Assembly (NCBI RefSeq): GCF_015234305.1
Contig: NZ_JADGMI010000003.1
Coordinates: 310,001 to 374,000, forward strand
Direction of reading: 5' to 3'
Length of the DNA stretch: 64,000 nt
Origin: Superficieibacter sp. 1612_C1
GTDB lineage: Bacteria; Pseudomonadota; Gammaproteobacteria; Enterobacterales; Enterobacteriaceae
Every line of letters starts with the position of its first letter. Position 1 is the first letter of the stretch. Shown piece by piece: positions 9,209-22,704 of this stretch. The notes beneath the pieces are model-generated. The model had not been told where the DNA came from. It worked only from the letters and a program-made list of their open reading frames with translations, and did not search any database. Both the position numbers and the translations under genes were made by a program.

Positions 9209-11893
9209 TTATGCGATGGTACGTTGGATCTCGATAATCTCGAACACTTCGATCATATCGCCAACGCGAACGTCGTTGTAGTTCTTAACGCCGATACCAC
9301 ATTCCATACCGTTACGGACTTCGTTAACGTCATCTTTGAAGCGGCGCAGGGATTCCAGCTCGCCTTCATAGATAACCACGTTGTCGCGCAGAACGCGGAT
9401 CGGGTTGTGACGTTTGATAGTACCTTCGGTAACCATACAGCCCGCGATTGCACCGAATTTCGGTGATTTGAACACATCGCGCACTTCAGCCAGACCGATG
9501 ATCTGCTGTTTCAGTTCCGGAGACAGCATACCGCTCATTGCCGCTTTCACTTCGTCGATCAGATTATAGATGACGGAGTAGTAACGCAGATCCAGGCTTT
9601 CAGATTCAATCACTTTACGTGCAGAAGCATCGGCACGAACGTTGAAGCCAACCAGGATGGCGTTGGATGCCGCAGCCAGGGTCGCGTCGGTTTCGGTGAT
9701 ACCACCTACGCCGGAACCGATGATTCTTACTTTCACTTCGTCGGTGGACAGTTTCAGTAAGGAGTCGGAGATCGCTTCCACAGAACCCTGTACGTCAGCC
9801 TTCAGCACGATGTTCACTTCGTGAACTTCGCCTTCGGTCATGTTGGCGAACATGTTCTCCAGTTTCGATTTCTGCTGACGAGCCAGTTTAACTTCACGGA
9901 ATTTGCCCTGACGATACAGCGCCACTTCACGCGCTTTCTTCTCGTCACGAACGACCGTTACTTCATCACCCGCTGCCGGAACACCGGACAGACCGAGGAT
10001 TTCCACCGGAATGGACGGACCCGCTTCCAGCACTTCCTGACCCAGCTCGTTACGCATCGCACGAACGCGACCGTACTCGAAGCCACACAGCACGATATCG
10101 CCCTTGTTCAGGGTGCCTTCGCGAACCAGAACGGTCGCAACCGGACCACGTCCTTTATCCAGGAAGGATTCGATGACCGCGCCGCTCGCCATACCATTGC
10201 GAATGGCTTTCAGTTCCAGAACTTCAGCCTGAAGCAGGATAGCGTTCAGCAGGTCATCAATACCGGTACCCGCTTTCGCAGAAACAGGGATGAACTGCGC
10301 TTCGCCGCCCCACTCTTCCGGCATAACGCCGTACTGAGACAGTTCGTTCTTAACGCGATCCATATCGGCTTCGGGCTTATCGATTTTGTTCACCGCAACC
10401 ACCAGCGGCACCTGCGCTGCTTTCGCATGCTGGATAGCTTCAATGGTCTGCGGCATCACGCCGTCGTCTGCTGCAACCACCAGAACGACGATATCCGTCG
10501 CCTGCGCACCACGAGCACGCATGGAGGTAAACGCGGCGTGGCCCGGGGTATCCAGGAAGGTGATCATCCCGTTTTCAGTTTCAACGTGATAAGCACCGAT
10601 ATGCTGGGTAATGCCGCCCGCTTCGCCAGAAGCCACTTTCGTTGAACGAATGTAGTCCAGCAGAGAGGTTTTACCGTGGTCAACGTGACCCATGATGGTC
10701 ACAACCGGTGCGCGCGGTTCAGCCGCAGCGCCAGTGTCACGGTCGCTCATTACTGCTTCTTCCAGCTCGTTTTCACGACGCAGGATAACTTTGTGGCCCA
10801 TCTCTTCGGCAACCAGCTGTGCGGTCTCCTGGTCGATGACCTGGTTAATGGTTGCCATTGCACCCAGTTTCATCATCGCTTTGATGACCTGAGAGCCTTT
10901 GACCGCCATTTTGTTTGCCAGATCGCCAACGGTGATGGTTTCACCAATCACAACGTCACGGTTAACAGCCTGAGCCGGTTTCTGGAAGCCCTGCTGTAAA
11001 GAAGACCCTTTACGCTTGCCGCCTTTACCACCACGAACCGCTGCACGCGCTTCTTCACGATCGGCTTTAGATTCGGCATGCTTGTTGCCTTTTTTAGCCG
11101 GGCGCGCGGCTTTCGCCGTACGCGTGCGGCTACGGCCACCTTCAACTTCACGGTCATTGTCATCTTCAGCCTGACGAGCATGCTGAGACGTAGTGACGTG
11201 ATAGTCGCTGGAGTCCTCAGGAACTTCAGTTACCTGAACACCGTTTTTCTCGTTTTCTTCAGCCATACGACGAGCTTCTTCAGCTACGCGACGCGCTTCC
11301 TCTTCCAGCTTACGACGCGCTTCTTCTTCAGCTTTACGCTTCAGTTCCGCAGCTTCGTTCTCACGGCGGGCTTTCTCAGCCTGGGCAGTTTTAGTCATAT
11401 CGTCTTGTTGATTGCTCACTTTGTCTTTTTCCGCAGCTTCACGTTTCGCTTTGTCAGCGGCTTCACGCTTAGCTTGTTCTGCGGCCTCGCGCTCAGCTTT
11501 CAATTGCGCCTCGCGTTTGGCTGCTTCTTCAGCCTCACGACGGGCTTGCTCTTCCGCTTCACGCTGCGCCTGCTCTTCCGCCGCGAGACGTTCTGCCTCT
11601 TGCGGGTCACGTTTCACAAAGGTGCGCTTCTTGCGGACTTCGATTTGTACCGATTTGCTTTTCCCACCGGTACCGGGAATGTTTAAAGTACTGCGCGTTT
11701 TACGCTGTAATGTCAACTTGTCCGGGCCTGCACCCTGATCACGGTTCAGGTGGGCCTGTAAGGTTTGTCTTTCTTGTGCGGACACAGAATCGTCAACAGA
11801 TTTGCGGATGCCTGCATCAGCGAATTGCTGTACCAGGCGATCCACGGAAATCTGTTTATCTGCGGCCAGCGCTTTTAAAGTTACATCTGTCAT
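9209..11893 (-). CDS. infB: Translation initiation factor IF-2
   Basis: GTPase that delivers initiator tRNA to the 30S subunit. The product is 894 residues (890 in E. coli). An N-terminal domain is followed by a long charged, probably helical region rich in Glu, Ala, Arg and Lys (about 95-230), then the G domain with [20 protein letters not shown] and NKID, and domains II-IV. In-frame GTG (Val159) and ATG (Met166) codons correspond to the internal starts that give the shorter IF2 forms in E. coli. It lies directly after nusA. Confidence 0.98.
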   Translation of the reverse strand: MTDVTLKALAADKQISVDRLVQQFADAGIRKSVDDSVSAQERQTLQAHLNRDQGAGPDKLTLQRKTRSTLNIPGTGGKSKSVQIEVRKKRTFVKRDPQEAERLAAEEQAQREAEEQARREAEEAAKREAQLKAEREAAEQAKREAADKAKREAAEKDKVSNQQDDMTKTAQAEKARRENEAAELKRKAEEEARRKLEEEARRVAEEARRMAEENEKNGVQVTEVPEDSSDYHVTTSQHARQAEDDNDREVEGGRSRTRTAKAARPAKKGNKHAESKADREEARAAVRGGKGGKRKGSSLQQGFQKPAQAVNRDVVIGETITVGDLANKMAVKGSQVIKAMMKLGAMATINQVIDQETAQLVAEEMGHKVILRRENELEEAVMSDRDTGAAAEPRAPVVTIMGHVDHGKTSLLDYIRSTKVASGEAGGITQHIGAYHVETENGMITFLDTPGHAAFTSMRARGAQATDIVVLVVAADDGVMPQTIEAIQHAKAAQVPLVVAVNKIDKPEADMDRVKNELSQYGVMPEEWGGEAQFIPVSAKAGTGIDDLLNAILLQAEVLELKAIRNGMASGAVIESFLDKGRGPVATVLVREGTLNKGDIVLCGFEYGRVRAMRNELGQEVLEAGPSIPVEILGLSGVPAAGDEVTVVRDEKKAREVALYRQGKFREVKLARQQKSKLENMFANMTEGEVHEVNIVLKADVQGSVEAISDSLLKLSTDEVKVRIIGSGVGGITETDATLAAASNAILVGFNVRADASARKVIESESLDLRYYSVIYNLIDEVKAAMSGMLSPELKQQIIGLAEVRDVFKSPKFGAIAGCMVTEGTIKRHNPIRVLRDNVVIYEGELESLRRFKDDVNEVRNGMECGIGVKNYNDVRVGDMIEVFEIIEIQRTIA

Positions 11894-11917
11894 GCTGTTC
11901 CTTCCTGCTACAGTTTA

Positions 11918-13405
11918 TTACGCTTCGTCACCGAACCAGCAAATATTACGGGCAGCCATAATCAGCTCACCGGCTTTCTCGTCGGACAGACCTTCGATAT
12001 CAGCCAGATCATCAATGCCCTGATCGGCGAGATCTTCCAGCGTACAAACACCACGGGCAGCCAGTTTGAAGGCCATTGCGCGATCCAGTCCTTCCAGATT
12101 CAGCAAGTCGTCAGCCGGTTTGTTATCACCAAGGCTGTCTTCCTGAGCCTGTGCCAGAGTGGCCAGTGCGGTTTTAGCACGCTCACGCAGTGCTTCAACG
12201 GTCGATTCATCAAGGCCGTCAATTTCCAGCAGTTCTTTCATTGGCACGTAGGCCAGTTCTTCCAGCGTTGAGAAACCTTCTTCAACCAGAACGGTGGCAA
12301 ACTCTTCGTCAATGTCGAGGTGTCTGGTAAAGGTTTCAATCGCGGCATAGGTTTCAGCCTGATGCTTCGCCTGGAGGTCATCAACGGTCATCACGTTGAG
12401 TTCCCAACCGCTGAGCTGCGAGGCCAGACGCACGTTCTGACCGTTACGGCCAATCGCCTGCGCCAAATTACCCGCTTCAACCGCGATATCCATCGTGTGT
12501 TTATCTTCATCCACAACGATAGAAGCCACGTCTGCCGGAGCCATGGCATTAATAACGAACTGCGCCGGATTATCATCCCACAGGACGATATCAATACGCT
12601 CACCGCCCAGCTCGGTAGATACCGCCTGAACACGGGCACCGCGCATACCTACGCAGGCACCGACCGGGTCGATACGCTTATCATTGGTTTTCACCGCGAT
12701 TTTCGCACGTGAACCCGGATCGCGAGCCGCTGCTTTGATCTCGATAACTTCTTCGCCAATTTCTGGCACTTCGATGCGGAAGAGCTCAATCAGCATTTCC
12801 GGCTTAGAACGTGTCACAAACAGCTGCGCGCCGCGCGCTTCCGGACGTACGGAATACAGTACGCCACGAATACGGTCGCCGGGGCGGAAGTTTTCACGCG
12901 GCAGCATGTCTTCACGCATGATCACGGCTTCAGCATTACTACCAAGATCTAAAGAGATGTTGTCGCGGTTTACTTTCTTCACCACGCCAGTGATGATTTC
13001 ACCTTCGTGTTCGCGGAACTGATCGACAACCATCGCGCGTTCAGCTTCACGTACTTTTTGCACGATAACCTGTTTAGCGGTCTGGGTCGTAATACGGTCA
13101 AAGGTGACAGATTCGATCTGATCTTCAACGTATTCCCCCACGTTCAGGCTTTCGTCTTCAAAACGCGCCGCTTCCAGGGTGATTTCTTTGGTCGGCTGGG
13201 TCACTTCTTCAACGATAACCCAACGACGGAAGGTGTCAAAATCACCGCTTTTACGATCGATTTCTACACGAACATCGATCTCTTGTTCATATTTTTTCTT
13301 TGTTGCCGTTGCCAGTGCACTCTCCAGCGCTTCGAAAATTTTCTCGCGTGGCAGCGATTTTTCGTTGGAAACGGCTTCAACAACAGCCAAAATTTCTTTA
13401 TTCAT
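11918..13405 (-). CDS. nusA: NusA, transcription elongation and termination factor
   Basis: RNA polymerase-binding factor for pausing, termination and antitermination, 495 residues as in E. coli. In order: N-terminal polymerase-binding domain (about 1-130), S1 domain ([11 protein letters not shown]..., about 135-200), two KH domains (with [14 protein letters not shown] and [12 protein letters not shown]), and two C-terminal acidic repeats built on helix-hairpin-helix units, ending [11 protein letters not shown]. It sits between rimP and infB with short spacers. Confidence 0.98.
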   Translation of the reverse strand: MNKEILAVVEAVSNEKSLPREKIFEALESALATATKKKYEQEIDVRVEIDRKSGDFDTFRRWVIVEEVTQPTKEITLEAARFEDESLNVGEYVEDQIESVTFDRITTQTAKQVIVQKVREAERAMVVDQFREHEGEIITGVVKKVNRDNISLDLGSNAEAVIMREDMLPRENFRPGDRIRGVLYSVRPEARGAQLFVTRSKPEMLIELFRIEVPEIGEEVIEIKAAARDPGSRAKIAVKTNDKRIDPVGACVGMRGARVQAVSTELGGERIDIVLWDDNPAQFVINAMAPADVASIVVDEDKHTMDIAVEAGNLAQAIGRNGQNVRLASQLSGWELNVMTVDDLQAKHQAETYAAIETFTRHLDIDEEFATVLVEEGFSTLEELAYVPMKELLEIDGLDESTVEALRERAKTALATLAQAQEDSLGDNKPADDLLNLEGLDRAMAFKLAARGVCTLEDLADQGIDDLADIEGLSDEKAGELIMAARNICWFGDEA

Positions 13406-13432
13406 CGGGGCCTTTCACCTCAATCCAGACTG

Positions 13433-13885
13433 TTAAAAGTGGGGAACCAGGTTCGCCTTCTGGATGTTACTCAGCGCGAACACTTCATCTTTGCCGTCAA
13501 CCGTAACCGTGATCATCTCACCGTCTACCGCTTTGATAATGCCCTGCCACTTACGACGGTTCTGTACCGCCATTCGCAGGACCAGCGCCACCTCGTCACC
13601 CAGGAAACGCGTATAGTGTTCAGCGGTGAACATAGGACGATCGAGGCCAGGTGAGGAGACTTCCAGGTTGTAGGCCACGGTAATGGGATCTTCAACGTCC
13701 ATTACGGCGCTCACTTGATGGCTCACATCAGCACAATCATCAACATTGATGCCATCTTCACTATCAATATAGATGCGCAGTGTCGATGTGCGACCGCGAA
13801 TAAATTCGATGCCGACCAGCTCAAAGCCCAATGCTTCAACCGGTGCTGTAATCATCTCTGTTAATTTTTGCTCTAATGTGGACAA
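13433..13885 (-). CDS. rimP: RimP, 30S ribosome maturation factor
   Basis: Needed for efficient assembly of the 30S subunit. I chose the TTG start, which gives the 150-residue product beginning (M)[19 protein letters not shown], the same N-terminus as in E. coli, with a GGGGGTGGG stretch just upstream serving as ribosome site. Two GTG codons a few residues upstream are possible but would bury that site. The segments [15 protein letters not shown] and SSPGLDRP are family hallmarks. First protein gene of the nusA-infB operon. Confidence 0.93.
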   Translation of the reverse strand: MSTLEQKLTEMITAPVEALGFELVGIEFIRGRTSTLRIYIDSEDGINVDDCADVSHQVSAVMDVEDPITVAYNLEVSSPGLDRPMFTAEHYTRFLGDEVALVLRMAVQNRRKWQGIIKAVDGEMITVTVDGKDEVFALSNIQKANLVPHF

Positions 13886-13944
13886 GCCCACCCCCAAGAC
13901 ATAAAAAAAGGGCGTAAAGCCCAGTTATTCTGTAGTCAGATAAC

Positions 13945-13967
13945 AAAAAACCCCGATAAATCGGGGC
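13945..13967 (-). terminator. Terminator between metY tRNA and rimP
   Basis: The hairpin CCCCGA-TTTA-TCGGGG (13951-13966) is followed on the minus strand by six U. It lies after the metY tRNA and before rimP, so it should let only part of the transcripts continue into the nusA-infB operon. Confidence 0.75.
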
Positions 13968-14092
13968 TTTAGATAACTGAACCCTATAGCCGCAACTGCG
14001 GCCTGGAGAACCTTCCGAAAGAATTTTTTTCAAATTCAGCTACGAAGGCCAACGTCTTCACAGACTATTTGAAAAAGAACTCTAAGGGAAAG

Positions 14093-15855
<1,763 letters not shown>

Positions 15856-15871
15856 ACTCCCGGATAAAATG

Positions 15872-15897
15872 AAAAAGCCGCGAAAGCGGCTTTTTTT
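15872..15897 (+). terminator. Terminator after argG
   Basis: Stem AAAAAGCCGC / GCGGCTTTTT with a GAAA tetraloop and a run of seven T, 16 bases after the argG stop. Confidence 0.9.
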
Positions 15898-15950
15898 ATG
15901 GCTGTCTGCATGCCTTATCTAACAGCCACAATCTTTCCAGATTCAGACGA

Positions 15951-15976
15951 AAAAAAAGACGCTTTTCAGCGTCTTT
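15951..15976 (-). terminator. Terminator after leuU tRNA
   Basis: On the minus strand AAAGACGCT pairs with AGCGTCTTT and is followed by seven to eight U, 12 bases beyond the leuU 3' end. Confidence 0.85.
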
Positions 15977-15987
15977 CTTTCGGAATT

Positions 15988-16074
15988 TGGTACCGAGGAT
16001 GGGACTCGAACCCACAAGCCCGTTAGGGCACTACCACCTCAAGGTAGCGTGTCTACCAATTCCACCACCTCGGT
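15988..16074 (-). tRNA. leuU: tRNA-Leu (GAG anticodon)
   Basis: An 87-base class II tRNA with encoded CCA and a long variable arm (GTGCCCTAACGGGCTT). The acceptor stem is ACCGAGG with CCTCGGT, and the anticodon loop TTGAGGT carries GAG. It follows secG on the same strand, as in E. coli leuU. Confidence 0.96.
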
Positions 16075-16084
16075 ACTGAAATAC

Positions 16085-16417
16085 TTACTGCGGGATATCG
16101 CTGGTCGGCTGAGCCGGAGCAGCTGGCTGAGTTTGCTCGGTTTTCGCCGGCGCATTCAGGTTTTCCCACTCGCTTCCTTTATTGGCCTTGTTGCTGTTGA
16201 TATTGCCAAGCACCAGACTAATGATGAAGAACAACGTTGCCAGGACAGCCGTCATGCGGGTCATGAAGTTACCAGAACCACCTGAACCAAACAGCGTACC
16301 AGAAGCGCCTGCTCCAAAGGAGGCTCCCATATCAGCGCCTTTACCCTGCTGTAGCATAACCAGACCCACAAGGCCGATTGCCACAATAAGGAAAACTACC
16401 AAAAGAGCTTCGTACAT
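16085..16417 (-). CDS. secG: SecG, preprotein translocase subunit
   Basis: Small inner-membrane partner of SecYE, 110 residues. The start MYEALLVVFLIVAIGL gives the family N-terminus; a longer frame upstream was rejected. Two membrane segments (about 2-22 and 52-72) flank the conserved cytoplasmic loop LVMLQQGKGADMGASFGAG. A Pro/Ala/Gln-rich tail follows. leuU lies 10 bases beyond its stop, and the two are probably co-transcribed. Confidence 0.96.
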   Translation of the reverse strand: MYEALLVVFLIVAIGLVGLVMLQQGKGADMGASFGAGASGTLFGSGGSGNFMTRMTAVLATLFFIISLVLGNINSNKANKGSEWENLNAPAKTEQTQPAAPAQPTSDIPQ

Positions 16418-16600
16418 AATTAACCTGTTCCTTGCGGAGTTGCCGCATACCAATTGCTTCGACCAATATCGCGGGAGGCGTTACGCTTTCCCACTGAAGC
16501 GGGTGTGAATACTAACCAAAGCGAATGACCTTCGCAAGGGCAATTTCAACGCATTGTATCGAATGCGGAAAAAAACAGCAAAAGTGGCTTTGCTTTGCCT

Positions 16601-16623
16601 AAAAAGGCGGCAACCACCGCCTT
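16601..16623 (-). terminator. Terminator after glmM
   Basis: AAGGCGG pairs with CCGCCTT (16604-16610, 16617-16623), and a U run follows on the minus strand. It closes folP-glmM ahead of the secG promoter region. Confidence 0.75.
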
Positions 16624-16642
16624 CTCAGGTACTTAACACCTG

Positions 16643-17980
16643 TCAGACCGCTTTAACCGCATCCGCAATACGATTGGCAAACTCGGTAACCTGCGCTTCG
16701 TTCTCCCCTTCCACCATCACGCGGATAAGAGGTTCAGTGCCCGATTTACGCAGCAGTACGCGTCCACGATTGCCCAGCGTCGCCTCGACCTCAGCCAGCG
16801 CTGCCTTCACCGTCTCATGCTCAAGCGGATCGCTGGCACCAGCGGTAAAACGGACGTTAACCAGAATTTGCGGGAACATTTTCATGCCGCTACACAAATC
16901 GTGCAGGCTCATATGATTACGGACCATCGCCGCCACGACCTGTAGCCCGGCCACGATGCCGTCGCCGGTGGTGGTTTTATCCAGCAGAATAACGTGGCCG
17001 GAGTTTTCCGCGCCAATACGCCAGCCTTTTTCCTGCATTTTCTCCAGCACATAGCGGTCGCCCACTTTCGCGCGGGTGAAAGGAATGCCAAGCTGCTTAA
17101 GCGCCAGTTCCAGGCCCATGTTACTCATCAGTGTCCCGACGGCACCGCCGCGAAGCTGGCCCTGACGCAGCGCTTCACGGGCGATGATGTACATAATCTG
17201 GTCGCCATCAACGCGATTACCTTCATGGTCAACCATAATGACGCGGTCGCCGTCGCCATCAAAGGCGATACCGAGATGCGCCTTTTCGGCCAGCACGCGT
17301 GCCTGCAACGAGCGAACATCGGTGGCACCCACTTTTTCATTGATGTTCACGCCATCCGGCTCACACCCCATGGCGATCACTTTTGCGCCCAGCTCGCGGA
17401 AAACGTTCGGCGCAATGTGATAGGTTGCGCCGTTGGCACAGTCGACGACAATTTTTAATTCATTGAGGCTCAGTTCGTTCGGGAAAGTCCCTTTGCAAAA
17501 CTCGATATAGCGCCCGGCAGCATCCACGATGCGGCTGGCTTTACCCAGTTCAGCCGAGTCCACACAGGTGATCTCTTTCTCCATTTCTGCTTCGATAGCT
17601 TCTTCGACTTCATCCGGCAGTTTGGTGCCGTCGATGGAGAAAAATTTGATCCCGTTATCGTAATAAGGGTTATGGGACGCAGAGATAACGATACCAGCTT
17701 CAGCACGGAAGGTGCGCGTCAGGTAGGCGACAGCAGGCGTTGGCATAGGTCCGGTGAACGAGGCGGAAAGTCCTGCGGCGGCAAGCCCCGCTTCCAGCGC
17801 CGACTCCAGCATATAGCCAGAAATACGGGTATCTTTACCGATGATGATTTTACGCGAACCGTGGCGCGCCAGCACTTTGCCCGCGGCCCAGCCCAGCTTA
17901 AGCACAAAATCAGGCGTGATTGGCGCGTCGCCTACACGACCACGGATCCCATCGGTACCAAAATATTTACGTTCACTCAT
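16643..17980 (-). CDS. glmM: Phosphoglucosamine mutase
   Basis: Converts glucosamine-6-phosphate to glucosamine-1-phosphate for peptidoglycan and LPS precursors. The product has 445 residues. The active serine is Ser102 in [15 protein letters not shown], the metal loop is DGDGDRVIM near residue 241, and the C-terminal phosphate-binding loop is [12 protein letters not shown]. Its start overlaps the end of folP by eight bases, showing coupled translation. Confidence 0.98.
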   Translation of the reverse strand: MSERKYFGTDGIRGRVGDAPITPDFVLKLGWAAGKVLARHGSRKIIIGKDTRISGYMLESALEAGLAAAGLSASFTGPMPTPAVAYLTRTFRAEAGIVISASHNPYYDNGIKFFSIDGTKLPDEVEEAIEAEMEKEITCVDSAELGKASRIVDAAGRYIEFCKGTFPNELSLNELKIVVDCANGATYHIAPNVFRELGAKVIAMGCEPDGVNINEKVGATDVRSLQARVLAEKAHLGIAFDGDGDRVIMVDHEGNRVDGDQIMYIIAREALRQGQLRGGAVGTLMSNMGLELALKQLGIPFTRAKVGDRYVLEKMQEKGWRIGAENSGHVILLDKTTTGDGIVAGLQVVAAMVRNHMSLHDLCSGMKMFPQILVNVRFTAGASDPLEHETVKAALAEVEATLGNRGRVLLRKSGTEPLIRVMVEGENEAQVTEFANRIADAVKAV

Positions 17981-18821
17981 AACGTCTGTTTTCCTTAGCT
18001 GATAATGTCGCTTCCACTACACGCATCGCGTCAACGGTCTCTTTTACATCATGTACGCGGATAATTTGTGCCCCTTGCATTGCAGCAATGACTGCACAGG
18101 CCAGACTACCGCTCAGTCGCTCAGAAGGGCCAGCATTAAGGAGCTGGCCTACCATCGATTTACGCGACATACCGACTAACAGCGGCAGACCAAAATGATG
18201 CAGTTCAGATAAACGTGCAAGAAGAGTGTAATTGTGTGTGAGATTTTTACCGAAACCGAAGCCCGGGTCGAGCAACAATTTCTCTTTTGCGATCCCGGCG
18301 GCTTCACAGCGGGCGATATGCTCAACAAAGTAGCGATTGACCTCAGCGAAAACATCCTCGTAATGCGGCGCATTCTGCATGGTTTTTGGTTGGCCCTGCA
18401 TATGCATCAGACAAACCGGCAGACCGGTTTCCGCCGCCGCTTCCAGCGCCCCCGGTTCGCTCAGGGAGCGGATGTCGTTAATGATGTGAGCGCCCACTCT
18501 CGCCGCTTCGCGGATCACTTCCGGTTTAGAGGTATCTACCGAAATCCACACTTCGAAACGCTGCGCGAGCGCCTCCACGACCGGGATCACCCGGGTGAGT
18601 TCTTCCTCGACGCTCACGTCCGCCGCACCGGGTCGCGTTGACTCTCCGCCAACATCAATGATCGTGGCCCCGGCGTTAATCATCAGATTGGCATGTTTGA
18701 CCGCGTCAATCAGCGAATTATGCGTGCCGCCATCAGAGAAAGAGTCAGGCGTAACGTTAAGAATGCCCATCACATGAGGCCAGGCCAGATCGAGCGTCGA
18801 GCCTTGCGCAACGAGTTTCAT
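17973..18821 (-). CDS. folP: Dihydropteroate synthase
   Basis: Condenses p-aminobenzoate with hydroxymethyl-dihydropterin diphosphate in folate synthesis; the sulfonamide target. The product has 282 residues with the motifs [39 protein letters not shown] and GMSRKS of the TIM-barrel family. It sits downstream of ftsH, whose terminator is in between, and overlaps glmM. Confidence 0.98.
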   Translation of the reverse strand: MKLVAQGSTLDLAWPHVMGILNVTPDSFSDGGTHNSLIDAVKHANLMINAGATIIDVGGESTRPGAADVSVEEELTRVIPVVEALAQRFEVWISVDTSKPEVIREAARVGAHIINDIRSLSEPGALEAAAETGLPVCLMHMQGQPKTMQNAPHYEDVFAEVNRYFVEHIARCEAAGIAKEKLLLDPGFGFGKNLTHNYTLLARLSELHHFGLPLLVGMSRKSMVGQLLNAGPSERLSGSLACAVIAAMQGAQIIRVHDVKETVDAMRVVEATLSAKENRRYE

Positions 18822-18854
18822 GAAAACTCCTGTTATTGTTTGTCTGCTTGCTGA

Positions 18855-18889
18855 AAAGAAAAAGCCCCGGAGCGATGCTCCGGGGCTTT
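18855..18889 (-). terminator. Terminator after ftsH
   Basis: A perfect 13-bp stem AAAGCCCCGGAGC / GCTCCGGGGCTTT (18861-18873, 18877-18889) has a 3-base loop. U-rich sequence follows on the minus strand. Confidence 0.88.
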
Positions 18890-18930
18890 AGAGTACTACA
18901 GTGGGCGACGTATTTGTCTCCCAGGTATTC

Positions 18931-20844
18931 TTACATGGTGTTACCCGGGTTCGGTGTGCGAGGTTCATCCACCGGACGCGGCGCACGAGGCGTACCATTG
19001 TTATCAGAATTACTGGAGCTACCGGCATCTTCCCAGCCTGCTGGCGGACGCACATCGCGGCGCGCCATCAGGTCGTCAATCTGCGGTGCATCGATGGTCT
19101 CATATTTCATGAGCGCATCTTTCATCGAATGCAGGATGTCCATGTTGTCATTCAGAAGCCGGCGAGCGCGGTCGTAATTACGTTCAATCAGCAGTTTTAC
19201 TTCCTGATCGATAATACGCGCGGTTTCATCAGACATATGCTTCGCTTTCGCAACGCTACGGCCAAGGAAGACTTCACCTTCTTCTTCTGCGTATAACAAC
19301 GGACCCAGCTTCTCAGAGAAGCCCCACTGGGTAACCATGTTACGTGCCAGGTTAGTCGCGACTTTAATATCGTTCGACGCACCGGTAGAAACATGTTCAA
19401 CGCCGTAAATAATCTCTTCCGCCAGACGACCGCCGTACAACGTTGAGATCTGACTTTCCAGCTTCTGACGGCTGGCGCTAATCGCGTCGCCTTCCGGCAG
19501 GAAGAAGGTCACGCCCAGCGCACGGCCGCGCGGGATAATCGTCACTTTGTGCACCGGATCGTGTTCCGGCACCAGGCGACCGATAATCGCATGGCCCGCT
19601 TCGTGATACGCGGTGGATTCTTTCTGCGCTTCCGTCATCACCATGGAGCGACGTTCCGCACCCATCATGATTTTGTCTTTCGCTTTTTCGAACTCAACCA
19701 TGGAAACGACGCGCTTGTTGCCGCGAGCAGCAAACAGTGCCGCTTCGTTCACCAGGTTTGCCAGATCCGCACCGGAGAAGCCCGGCGTACCGCGCGCAAT
19801 GATTGCCGCATCGATGTCCGGGGACAGCGGCACGCGACGCATATGCACTTTCAGGATCTGCTCACGACCACGGACATCCGGCAGACCCACTACAACCTGA
19901 CGGTCGAAACGACCCGGACGCAGCAGCGCAGGGTCCAGTACGTCCGGACGGTTAGTCGCGGCGATAACGATGATACCTTCGTTACCTTCGAAACCATCCA
20001 TCTCAACCAGCATCTGGTTCAGCGTCTGTTCACGTTCATCGTGACCGCCACCCAGGCCCGCACCACGCTGGCGACCCACGGCATCGATTTCATCGATGAA
20101 GATAATGCACGGTGCCGCTTTCTTGGCCTGTTCGAACATGTCACGCACACGAGATGCACCAACACCGACGAACATTTCCACGAAGTCAGAACCGGAAATG
20201 GTAAAGAACGGCACCTTCGCTTCACCCGCGATAGCTTTCGCCAGCAGGGTTTTACCGGTACCCGGAGGGCCGACCATCAGGACGCCTTTCGGGATTTTAC
20301 CGCCCAGTTTCTGAAAGCGGCTCGGCTCGCGCAGGTATTCAACCAGCTCAGCCACCTCTTCTTTCGCTTCATCACAACCTGCGACGTCAGCAAAAGTGGT
20401 TTTGATCTGATCTTCCGTCAGCATGCGCGCTTTGCTCTTACCGAACGACATGGCACCTTTGCCACCGCCGCCCTGCATCTGACGCATGAAGAAGATCCAG
20501 ACCCCAATCAGCAGAAGCATCGGGAACCAGGAGATGAAGATAGAAGCCAGCAGGCTCGGCTCTTCAGGCGGTTCACCAACCACTTTCACGTTTTTGGTCA
20601 GCAGGTTATCAAGCAGTTTAGGATCGTTAACCGGAATGTAGGTCGTATAACGGTTACTATCTTTCTTGGTAACGTTGATTTCACGTCCGTTTATACGAGC
20701 TTCGCGAACCTGGTCCTGGTTGACCTCTTGCAGGAAGGTAGAGTAATCCACCTTATGTCCGTTAGACTCGCTGGGCCCAAAGCTCTGGAATACTGACATC
20801 AGCACAACGGCAATGACCAGCCAGAGAATTAGGTTTTTCGCCAT
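18931..20844 (-). CDS. ftsH: FtsH, membrane-bound ATP-dependent zinc protease
   Basis: AAA+ protease that degrades LpxC, sigma-32, SecY and other proteins. The N-terminal transmembrane segment (about 5-24) is followed by a periplasmic domain and a second membrane segment (about 96-116). Then come Walker A GPPGTGKT, Walker B IIFIDEID, the SRH with RPGRFDRQ, and the zinc site HEAGH. The start MAKNLILWL is the E. coli one. The product is 637 residues and stops at NPGNTM; E. coli has seven more (SEQLGDK). Downstream bases still resemble those codons, so a TCA to TAA change seems to have shortened it. Confidence 0.97.
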   Translation of the reverse strand: MAKNLILWLVIAVVLMSVFQSFGPSESNGHKVDYSTFLQEVNQDQVREARINGREINVTKKDSNRYTTYIPVNDPKLLDNLLTKNVKVVGEPPEEPSLLASIFISWFPMLLLIGVWIFFMRQMQGGGGKGAMSFGKSKARMLTEDQIKTTFADVAGCDEAKEEVAELVEYLREPSRFQKLGGKIPKGVLMVGPPGTGKTLLAKAIAGEAKVPFFTISGSDFVEMFVGVGASRVRDMFEQAKKAAPCIIFIDEIDAVGRQRGAGLGGGHDEREQTLNQMLVEMDGFEGNEGIIVIAATNRPDVLDPALLRPGRFDRQVVVGLPDVRGREQILKVHMRRVPLSPDIDAAIIARGTPGFSGADLANLVNEAALFAARGNKRVVSMVEFEKAKDKIMMGAERRSMVMTEAQKESTAYHEAGHAIIGRLVPEHDPVHKVTIIPRGRALGVTFFLPEGDAISASRQKLESQISTLYGGRLAEEIIYGVEHVSTGASNDIKVATNLARNMVTQWGFSEKLGPLLYAEEEGEVFLGRSVAKAKHMSDETARIIDQEVKLLIERNYDRARRLLNDNMDILHSMKDALMKYETIDAPQIDDLMARRDVRPPAGWEDAGSSSNSDNNGTPRAPRPVDEPRTPNPGNTM

Positions 20845-20946
20845 GTCACTCAAGGGATTAACCTCTTATTACAACTGTGTTAAAAACAGCGTCAGGATAC
20901 TCTATATCCAGCGTCTTTCAAACTTTCGCCTGAAATCAACCAGCTA

Positions 20947-21573
20947 TCACTTTCGCCCGGTCGCTACAATGTACACTTCACGTGAACGTGCCCGCGAAGA
21001 GTCCGGCTTACGAACTTTTACTTTCGTAAACAGAGAACGAATTTCCCGAAGATACTCATCGAAACCTTCGCCCTGAAATACCTTCACTACAAAACCACCG
21101 CCCGGCGCTAAGACGTCACGACACATCTGTAACGCCAGTTCCACCAGATACATTGAGCGCGGAATATCTACAGCAGGTGTCCCGCTCATGTTTGGTGCCA
21201 TATCGGACATGACTACCTGAACCTTTTCGTCACCGACACGTTCCAGTAACGCCTTCACCACGAGTTCATCACGAAAATCGCCCTGAAGGAAGTCCACACC
21301 AACGATAGGATCCATAGGTAAAAGATCGCACGCGATGATGCGGCCCTTGCCACCAATCTGGGTGACCACATACTGTGACCAGCCACCTGGGGCAGCACCG
21401 AGATCGACTACCGTCATTCCCGGCTTAAAAAGTTTGTCACTTTGCTGTATTTCATCAAGTTTAAACCAGGCACGGGAACGTAACCCCTTTTTCTGTGCCT
21501 GTTGAACATATTTATCGCTAAAGTGTTCATGAAGCCAGCGACTCGAACTGGCAGAACGCTTTTTACCTGTCAT
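20947..21573 (-). CDS. rlmE: RlmE (FtsJ/RrmJ), 23S rRNA U2552 2'-O-methyltransferase
   Basis: Heat-shock methyltransferase acting on the assembled 50S subunit, 208 residues. The SAM-binding motif is [15 protein letters not shown]. The K-D-K-E catalytic tetrad is visible around Lys38 (RAWFKLDEI), [19 protein letters not shown] and SREVYIV. It is immediately upstream of ftsH, the usual heat-shock pair, and divergent from yhbY. Confidence 0.97.
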   Translation of the reverse strand: MTGKKRSASSSRWLHEHFSDKYVQQAQKKGLRSRAWFKLDEIQQSDKLFKPGMTVVDLGAAPGGWSQYVVTQIGGKGRIIACDLLPMDPIVGVDFLQGDFRDELVVKALLERVGDEKVQVVMSDMAPNMSGTPAVDIPRSMYLVELALQMCRDVLAPGGGFVVKVFQGEGFDEYLREIRSLFTKVKVRKPDSSRARSREVYIVATGRK

Positions 21574-21699
21574 TTAACATTCCCGTTGGGAGAGCTCATC
21601 GTAGCCTGAAGCGTAAATTTCTACGCTGCAATTTGGCGATATATGGGAGATGGCGGTAGAATGACCCGTTTTCAATCCCAACGTAAGTAAAAATATACG

Positions 21700-21993
21700 A
21701 TGAATCTTAGTACTAAACAAAAACAGCACCTCAAAGGTCTGGCGCATCCGCTCAAGCCCGTCGTTCAGCTTGGCAACAATGGTTTGACCGAAGGGGTACT
21801 GGCCGAGATTGAACAAGCGTTAGAGCACCACGAACTGATTAAGGTGAAGATCGCATCGGAAGATCGCGAAACGAAAAACCTGATCGTGGACGCTATCGTG
21901 CGCGAAACCCGTGCCTGTAATGTACAGGTCATCGGTAAAACGCTGGTACTCTATCGCCCGACCGCAGAGCGTAAAATCTCGCTGCCTCGTTAA
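21700..21993 (+). CDS. yhbY: YhbY, CRM-domain RNA-binding protein of the 50S precursor
   Basis: A 97-residue protein consisting of one CRM domain, with the hallmark GNNGLTEGVLAEIEQALEHHELIKVKI. In E. coli it associates with pre-50S particles. The start MNLSTKQKQHLKGLAH fits the family. It is divergent from rlmE, 126 bases away, and convergent with greA, from which a bidirectional terminator separates it. Confidence 0.95.
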   Translation: MNLSTKQKQHLKGLAHPLKPVVQLGNNGLTEGVLAEIEQALEHHELIKVKIASEDRETKNLIVDAIVRETRACNVQVIGKTLVLYRPTAERKISLPR

Positions 21994-22078
21994 TAGTATC
22001 CTGATTTAGACACGATTTCTGTGTAAAACGAGGGATTTAACGGGTAGACGAGCAAAATGCCATGCTCTTCACGTTGAT

Positions 22079-22102
22079 AAAAGGCCGCTATGCGGCCTTT
22101 TT
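22079..22102. terminator. Bidirectional terminator between yhbY and greA
   Basis: Stem AAAAGGCCGC / GCGGCCTTTT around TAT, with T on the plus-strand side and A on the other. It lies between two convergent genes. Confidence 0.85.
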
Positions 22103-22144
22103 CTTATCTTTACAATACGTCAACATCCAGACGCTATGCCGCGT

Positions 22145-22621
22145 TTAAAGATATTCTACTTTGAGAATTTCGAATTCCACTTCGCCACCCGGCGTGCGGA
22201 TGACCACAACATCATCCTGCTCTTTACCCACCAGACCACGGGCAATTGGCGAATTCACAGAAATCAGATTTTGCTTAAAATCGGCTTCGTCATCGCCCAC
22301 AATACGGTAAGTCAGTTCTTCATCGCTATCGAGGTTCAGAACCGTCACTGTGGCCCCAAAGATCACGCGGCCATTGTTAGGAATTTTAGTAATATCGATA
22401 ATCTGCGCATTAGACAGCTTAGCTTCGATATCTTTGATGCGGCCTTCGCAAAAGCCCTGCTGCTCGCGCGCGGCGTGATATTCTGCGTTCTCTTTCAAAT
22501 CGCCGTGTTCACGCGCGTCGGCAATCGCCGCGATAATCTCAGGACGGCGAACAGATTTCAGAAAATCCAGTTCTTCACGCAGTTTTTCTGCACCTCGTAA
22601 GGTCATCGGAATAGCTTGCAT
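22145..22621 (-). CDS. greA: GreA, transcript cleavage factor
   Basis: Rescues backtracked RNA polymerase by stimulating RNA cleavage. The product is 158 residues. The N-terminal coiled coil includes the [17 protein letters not shown] segment and the tip [21 protein letters not shown] with its acidic residues. The C-terminal FKBP-like domain ends [12 protein letters not shown]. Its leader holds a terminator-like hairpin. Confidence 0.97.
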   Translation of the reverse strand: MQAIPMTLRGAEKLREELDFLKSVRRPEIIAAIADAREHGDLKENAEYHAAREQQGFCEGRIKDIEAKLSNAQIIDITKIPNNGRVIFGATVTVLNLDSDEELTYRIVGDDEADFKQNLISVNSPIARGLVGKEQDDVVVIRTPGGEVEFEILKVEYL

Positions 22622-22704
22622 TATTATACCTCTTCATCGTTCCTTCAGGAGACCGCAAACCGCCGCCCCCACTTGTCCGGCCATAAAGCACCAGAACAGA
22701 AGCA

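Noticed and set aside
19549-20796. Plus-strand frame of 415 codons opposite ftsH
   Set aside because: Shadow of ftsH codon bias; Arg/Thr/His/Phe-rich low-information product.
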